A DNA stretch of 64,000 nt, taken from Bacteroidales bacterium (lineage in GTDB: Bacteria; Bacteroidota; Bacteroidia; Bacteroidales; UBA932). Of the stretch, positions 60,128 to 64,000 are shown piece after piece (the first letter of the stretch is position 1; every line of letters starts with the position of its first letter). Made by a program: the position numbers and the translations under genes. The stretch is from NCBI GenBank assembly GCA_017469845.1, contig JAFUFP010000004.1, positions 1 to 64,000 of the forward strand, read 5' to 3'. The notes beneath the pieces are model-generated. The model was not told where the DNA came from and ran no database searches. It saw only the letters and a list, made by a program, of their open reading frames with translations.

Positions 60128-61129
60128 ATGCTTTATCCTCTTAAATTCCGTCCCATACTGAAGACGATTGTATGGGGTGGGGAAAAGATAGCCCCTTTCA
60201 AGGGAATAGAAACTCTTCAGCACAACATAGGTGAAAGTTGGGAACTTTCCGGAGTCAAAGGTGATGAATCCGTTGTCGCCAACGGTGCCCTTGCCGGAAA
60301 GACGATTTCAGAACTTGTCCGGGAATACAAGGGCGAATTGGTCGGAAACCACGTGTATGAGAATACGGGTGACGAATTCCCTCTCCTTATAAAGTTCATT
60401 GACGCCAGGGATGACCTTTCAATCCAGGTGCATCCGAACGATGAGTTGGCTTATGTACGTCATGGAGGCTCAAAGGGAAAAACCGAAATGTGGTATGTGA
60501 TCGGTGCTGACGAAGGGGCGCATCTTCTGAGCGGCCTTTCGGAATCCATCACTCCCGAAGAATATGAGTCAAGGGTGAATAATCATACGATTACCGATGT
60601 CCTTGCACGTCATGAGGTTCATCCAGGGGATGTATTCTTTCTGCCCGCAGGAAGGATACATGCGATATGTTCCGGATGCTTCATCGCTGAAATCCAGCAG
60701 ACTTCGGACATTACTTACAGGATTTACGACTACAACCGTCCCGGCCTCGACGGAAAGCCGAGGGAGCTCCATACGGAACTTGCCAAGGATGCGATCGATT
60801 ACAAGGTGTATCCTGATTATGAGACGCACTATATCGCAAAGTCCGATGAAGAGGAAGAAGTCGTGGACTGCAAGTATTTCACGACATCCGTGCTTGATTT
60901 GACGAAACCTTTCGTCAAGGACCTTTCGGAGATGGATTCGTTCCTTGTGCTGATATGCGTCGGGGGAAGCGGTGTTCTGTATGAGACGGAAACGCTTGAC
61001 GGAGGCCCCAGCAGAGGCAATGTCATCGAAATGCGTCAAGGTGAAACCGTGCTTGTCCCGGCTTCATCCAAAGGCATCAGAATCGTTCCTGATGGCTCCG
61101 TTAAAATCGTGACGACTCGTATCCGATAA
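60128..61129 (+). CDS. manA: Mannose-6-phosphate isomerase, class I
   Basis: The 333-residue cytoplasmic cupin enzyme has FRPILKTIVWGGEKIAPFKG, WELSGVKGDESVVANGALAG, the zinc ligands in DLSIQVHPNDELAYVRHG and EMWYVIGADE, and the active-site FLPAGRIHAICSGCFIAEIQ. It interconverts mannose-6-phosphate and fructose-6-phosphate. It lies 29 bases after GH92 in the same unit, so release and use of mannose are coordinated. The C-terminal cupin ends IVPDGSVKIVTTRIR. Length and motifs match short bacterial ManA. Confidence 0.95.
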   Translation: MLYPLKFRPILKTIVWGGEKIAPFKGIETLQHNIGESWELSGVKGDESVVANGALAGKTISELVREYKGELVGNHVYENTGDEFPLLIKFIDARDDLSIQVHPNDELAYVRHGGSKGKTEMWYVIGADEGAHLLSGLSESITPEEYESRVNNHTITDVLARHEVHPGDVFFLPAGRIHAICSGCFIAEIQQTSDITYRIYDYNRPGLDGKPRELHTELAKDAIDYKVYPDYETHYIAKSDEEEEVVDCKYFTTSVLDLTKPFVKDLSEMDSFLVLICVGGSGVLYETETLDGGPSRGNVIEMRQGETVLVPASSKGIRIVPDGSVKIVTTRIR

Positions 61130-61189
61130 CGGATATCGTTTGCTTTCGGAGTCAGAGGTCACCTATTTGTCTGTTCCTGGCAGACGGGG

Positions 61190-62503
61190 TCATTTCAGGG
61201 AAAGTTCCACAATGTAATCGACGCCTGACGGAACTTCGGGAAGTTTGAGGATTACGCCTTCCTTGTCCTGTGTGAACTGGATGGGTGAACCATCGGCATA
61301 TTTTGCCGCTTTGACCACTTTCGCCTGCATCGGAAGGAACAGTCGGGTATCTTCGTAATCGAGGATATGGATGAAAAGTCGGTTTCCTTTTCTGGTTGAT
61401 ACTCCCCAGGAGTGAGGGGCGACATCGCCACCTCTCGTCCCATAGATGGTATCTCCGTTTTTCTCCATCCATGCACCGATCTCTGAAAGCCTTTGCAGGG
61501 CGAGGGCAGGCAGTTCACCGTTTGGCTGGGGACCTATGTTGAGAAGAAGATTGGCGTTCTTTCCGGCAGCCTTGACGAGAAACTGTATAAGTGCCTCGGC
61601 GCTCTTGTAATTGCGGTCTTCGATATTGTATCCCCACGATCCGTTCATCGTCTGACATGTCTCAAGCGGAAGGACGCTGATATCCTGTCCTGAGGAGAAT
61701 CCGGCGCTGTTTTCACCGGGAAGGTCCCTTTCGAACATCTGGAAGTCTTCACCCCTGTAAGGTGCAACGTGGTGATTGTTTCCGATAAGGCATGACGGTT
61801 GGAGAGAGTGTATCATCTCGTACTGTTCCTCGAGCTTCCAGTCCCTGGACTTGTCATCCCAGATTCCGTCGAACCAGATGGCACCGACGGGACCATAGCC
61901 CGTGAGAAGCTCTTTCAGCTGGCCGTTCATAAACTCATAGTAGGATTCCCAATTCTGCCGATTCGTGGGTCTTCCTACGCCTCTTCCGGAATTGCCGACA
62001 GGATAGTCATCTCTGTACCAGTCAAGATGAGAATAGTAGAAATGCAGCTTTATTCCCTGCCTGCGGCACTCTTCCGAGAGTTCTTTGAGTATGTCTCTGC
62101 CGAAGGGGGTCCCGTCGACTATATTGTAGTCGCTCAGCTTTGTGCCGAACATCGAGAATCCGTCATGATGCCGGCTGGTGATGGTTATGTACTTGGCTCC
62201 GGAAGCCTTGATGGCGCTGACCCATTCTTTCGCATCGAATTTTGACGGGTAGAATCCTTCCGCGAGAGTGGCGTATTCATCCCTTGGGATGTTGCGGTTG
62301 TTCATGTACCATTCTCCGTGGCCCACCATGCTGTATATCCCCCAGTGGATGAAGATTCCGAACTTGTTGTCTTGGAATTCCTTCCTCGCTTGGAGATTCT
62401 CTTCGGTCGGAATGTACGGGGTATCCTTCAGGCTCTGTGCGAAGGAAGCACCGCCGGCAAGCAAGAGTGCCGCAATGAAAGAAAGGGTTTTTGCTTTTGC
62501 CAT
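61190..62503 (-). CDS. GH29 alpha-L-fucosidase
   Basis: The 437-residue protein has a signal peptide (KTLSFIAALLLAGGASFAQ). GH29 motifs: KFGIFIHWGIYSMVGHGEWY, GAKYITITSRHHDGFSMFGT, VGAIWFDGIWDDKSRDWKLE (nucleophile Asp in WFDG), and LIQFLVKAAGKNANLLLNIG. The last 80 residues form the small beta-sandwich seen in the family. It removes alpha-linked fucose from glycans, as on the core or antennae of host N-glycans and mucins. It lies two bases after the GH92 gene on the same strand and is cotranscribed with it; convergent with manA. Confidence 0.95.
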   Translation of the reverse strand: MAKAKTLSFIAALLLAGGASFAQSLKDTPYIPTEENLQARKEFQDNKFGIFIHWGIYSMVGHGEWYMNNRNIPRDEYATLAEGFYPSKFDAKEWVSAIKASGAKYITITSRHHDGFSMFGTKLSDYNIVDGTPFGRDILKELSEECRRQGIKLHFYYSHLDWYRDDYPVGNSGRGVGRPTNRQNWESYYEFMNGQLKELLTGYGPVGAIWFDGIWDDKSRDWKLEEQYEMIHSLQPSCLIGNNHHVAPYRGEDFQMFERDLPGENSAGFSSGQDISVLPLETCQTMNGSWGYNIEDRNYKSAEALIQFLVKAAGKNANLLLNIGPQPNGELPALALQRLSEIGAWMEKNGDTIYGTRGGDVAPHSWGVSTRKGNRLFIHILDYEDTRLFLPMQAKVVKAAKYADGSPIQFTQDKEGVILKLPEVPSGVDYIVELSLK

Positions 62504-62505
62504 AA

Positions 62506-64000
62506 CTATCGGATTTTGAATTCAAGGGTATCGGCTTCTGTCAGTTCTCCGTGACTGATCCTGTATCTTGTGAGGGATTTTCCTCCTTTTTTCATGGAGG
62601 AAATCCTGTCATAACCTCCTTTGCCCTTTCCGGTCTTTATGATCGTGAGGGAAGAGTGGCCGCCACAGAACTTCGGATCAAGGGAGATGGTGATCTTGTC
62701 GAAGACGGGCGAAGTGAGGGTGTAGTAAGGTTCTCCCGGGCAATCGGGATAGAAGCCCATCATGGAGAAAACAGCCCAGGATGACATCGTGCCGGTATCA
62801 TCATTCCCGGGAATTCCGTCAGGGGCGTTGCGGAAACTCTTTTCCAGAACCTCCTTCACAGTCTTTTGGGTCCGCCACTCCTCACCCTTGAATCTGCTGA
62901 AGATGTAAGGGTAAGAAATGTCCGGTTCATTGGCGGGATCGAAAAGGCCTTCGTCAAACACCTTCTGGAGGCGGCCAACGAATGAGCGGGTTCCACCGGT
63001 GAATGCGGCATAGCCTTCGATGTCATGTGGAACGTGGAACGTGTAATTCCAGGCGCTGCCTTCATGGAATCCCGGAGCGTTTGAGAAATCGGCCCCGTCC
63101 TTCGGATCAAAAGGAGAGAGGAAATTCCCGTCCTTGTCGATGGGGCGGAGGGATCCGTATTCGGCGGAATAGTAATTCCTGTAACCGAGGGAACGTTTCC
63201 TGAACAGATCGGCGTTGTCGAGGTATTCCTTCCTCTTGGCGGGATCCTGTGTCTTTCCGGCCAGAACGGAGCATAGGAGAGAAAGGGCGTTGTCCGCCAT
63301 GTAATATTCAAGGGCGTGGGAAACGGAATTGTCTCCGGAGAAATCCTGCGCGAAATATCCCAAGGGGATGTACCCTTTTTCGATATAAGGATCGATATCC
63401 GGTCTCATCCTGTTGTCCTTGCCGGGAGTCGTGGCGGACTTTATGAAGGCTTCATATGCGGTATCGATATCGAAGTTCTTGATTCCTTTCAGGTATGAAT
63501 CCACTATCACTGGAATGGAGGGGTCGCCTTCCATCGTGAAGGTTTCCCTTCCGAACAGTTCCCATTTCGGCATCCAGCCCCACTCACGGTACATGTCCAC
63601 CATCGACCGCACCATGTCGGTCTGCCTTTCGGGAAAAAGGAGACAGAGAAGCTGATGGACGTTACGGCAGGTATCCCAAAGGGAGAATACTGAATATCTT
63701 TTGTGGTCTTTGCCCACATTGCCGATTTTTCCGCTCTCCATCATGGGGTAGTCGCCGTTCACGTCGCTTATTATGCTCGGGTGCAGAAGCGCATGGTAAA
63801 GTGCCGTGTAGAAGATGGTCTTCTGTTCCTGCGTTCCGCCTTCTACCCGTATTTTGGAAAGATCATTTTCCCAAAGATCCCCGGCTTCCGCCCGGACGTG
63901 ATCGAAGTTGAAGGATCCGCCCTGTTCGGAATCGAGATTCATTCTGGCGTTTTGGCAGCTGACGAAAGACACTCCGACTTGGAGGGAAATCTGTTCACCT
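62506..64000 (-). CDS. GH92 glycosidase, 5' end cut by window edge
   Basis: The frame is open to the right edge (about 498 codons; the frame continues through QISLQVGVSFVSCQNARMNL). It is the C-terminal two thirds of a second GH92: TIFYTALYHALLHPSIISDV, SVFSLWDTCRNVHQLLCLLF, SALEYYM-like ALEYYMADNALSLL, PDISYPYIFSRFKGEEW, and GIPGNDDTGTMSSWAVFSMM. The active-site block GNDDTGTMSSW differs from GNEDEGQMSAW of the first GH92, so linkage or substrate may differ. It is the first visible gene of the unit with GH29. The N-terminus and any signal peptide lie outside. Confidence 0.93.
   Translation of the reverse strand, partial: GEQISLQVGVSFVSCQNARMNLDSEQGGSFNFDHVRAEAGDLWENDLSKIRVEGGTQEQKTIFYTALYHALLHPSIISDVNGDYPMMESGKIGNVGKDHKRYSVFSLWDTCRNVHQLLCLLFPERQTDMVRSMVDMYREWGWMPKWELFGRETFTMEGDPSIPVIVDSYLKGIKNFDIDTAYEAFIKSATTPGKDNRMRPDIDPYIEKGYIPLGYFAQDFSGDNSVSHALEYYMADNALSLLCSVLAGKTQDPAKRKEYLDNADLFRKRSLGYRNYYSAEYGSLRPIDKDGNFLSPFDPKDGADFSNAPGFHEGSAWNYTFHVPHDIEGYAAFTGGTRSFVGRLQKVFDEGLFDPANEPDISYPYIFSRFKGEEWRTQKTVKEVLEKSFRNAPDGIPGNDDTGTMSSWAVFSMMGFYPDCPGEPYYTLTSPVFDKITISLDPKFCGGHSSLTIIKTGKGKGGYDRISSMKKGGKSLTRYRISHGELTEADTLEFKIR

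Noticed and set aside
1..64000. CRISPR array or restriction/defence system
   Set aside because: No regularly spaced repeats, cas-like, restriction or toxin-antitoxin genes were seen. The only XRE gene belongs to the flotillin unit.

Overview
This 64 kb window comes from the chromosome of a member of the Bacteroidetes, most likely an uncultured or lightly studied gut Bacteroidales. The sequence shows this in several ways: most transcription units start behind a TAnnTTTG -7 box (the Bacteroidetes sigma-ABfr promoter) rather than an E. coli-type promoter, ribosome binding sites are A-rich rather than GGAGG, and the gene families are typical of the phylum (DUF2723, DUF4271, DUF4249, GldH-like, RicT/PSP1, PG0541, BACON, Oar-type TonB receptors, GH92). 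The core has moderately high GC. Two stretches differ: a very GC-rich IS block at 1-3.6 kb and a visibly AT-richer island at 40.1-45.7 kb.

Layout. 1-3.6 kb: two back-to-back insertion elements, an ISAs1-type transposase (cut by the left edge) coupled to a small accessory gene, and an IS4/IS1634-type transposase inside short inverted repeats. 3.6-6.5 kb: a propeller-type lipoprotein, glutathione peroxidase and a secreted protein of unknown function. 6.7-10.3 kb: lepA, a GT2 glycosyltransferase and menA. 10.4-12.7 kb (minus): NfeD-like membrane protein, flotillin and a small XRE regulator. 13.0-16.5 kb: menG facing the SUI1-DUF4271-hemD-rnpA-yidD operon. 16.6-25.2 kb: the large DUF2723 membrane protein, an RlmI-like methyltransferase, pgk, lgt, a prolyl-tRNA editing protein and a HAD phosphatase. 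25.4-32.2 kb: a TetR-controlled RND efflux operon ending in a PG0541-type gene. 32.3-40.1 kb: trxA, a beta-barrel protein, a LOG protein, polyprenyl synthase, holB, ricT, gldH-like, trmB, miaA and smpB.

40.1-45.7 kb is the most unusual part. Four AT-rich genes sit between two copies of a 37-bp sequence that is the 3' end plus terminator of smpB. They encode a surface clan-CD (caspase/legumain-like) protease with a PepSY-like prodomain, a DUF4249 lipoprotein, a TonB-dependent receptor, and a free-standing lipoprotein that resembles the protease's own prodomain. I read it as a transferred protease-receptor-inhibitor cassette inserted behind smpB.

45.7-47.3 kb: metK, preceded by a SAM-II-class riboswitch and an intrinsic terminator. 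47.5-57.7 kb: an Oar-type TonB receptor, a BACON/OB-fold lipoprotein, an M3 peptidase lipoprotein, a BACON-NUC1 nuclease and an EEP nuclease, which together look like a locus for harvesting extracellular nucleic acid and peptide. 57.9-64 kb: GH92 alpha-mannosidase, mannose-6-phosphate isomerase, GH29 fucosidase and a second GH92 enzyme cut by the right edge, fitting breakdown of fucosylated high-mannose glycans.

The ATG starts given for several genes were chosen because a longer reading frame would begin upstream of, or inside, the promoter. No rRNA, tRNA or CRISPR array was found.
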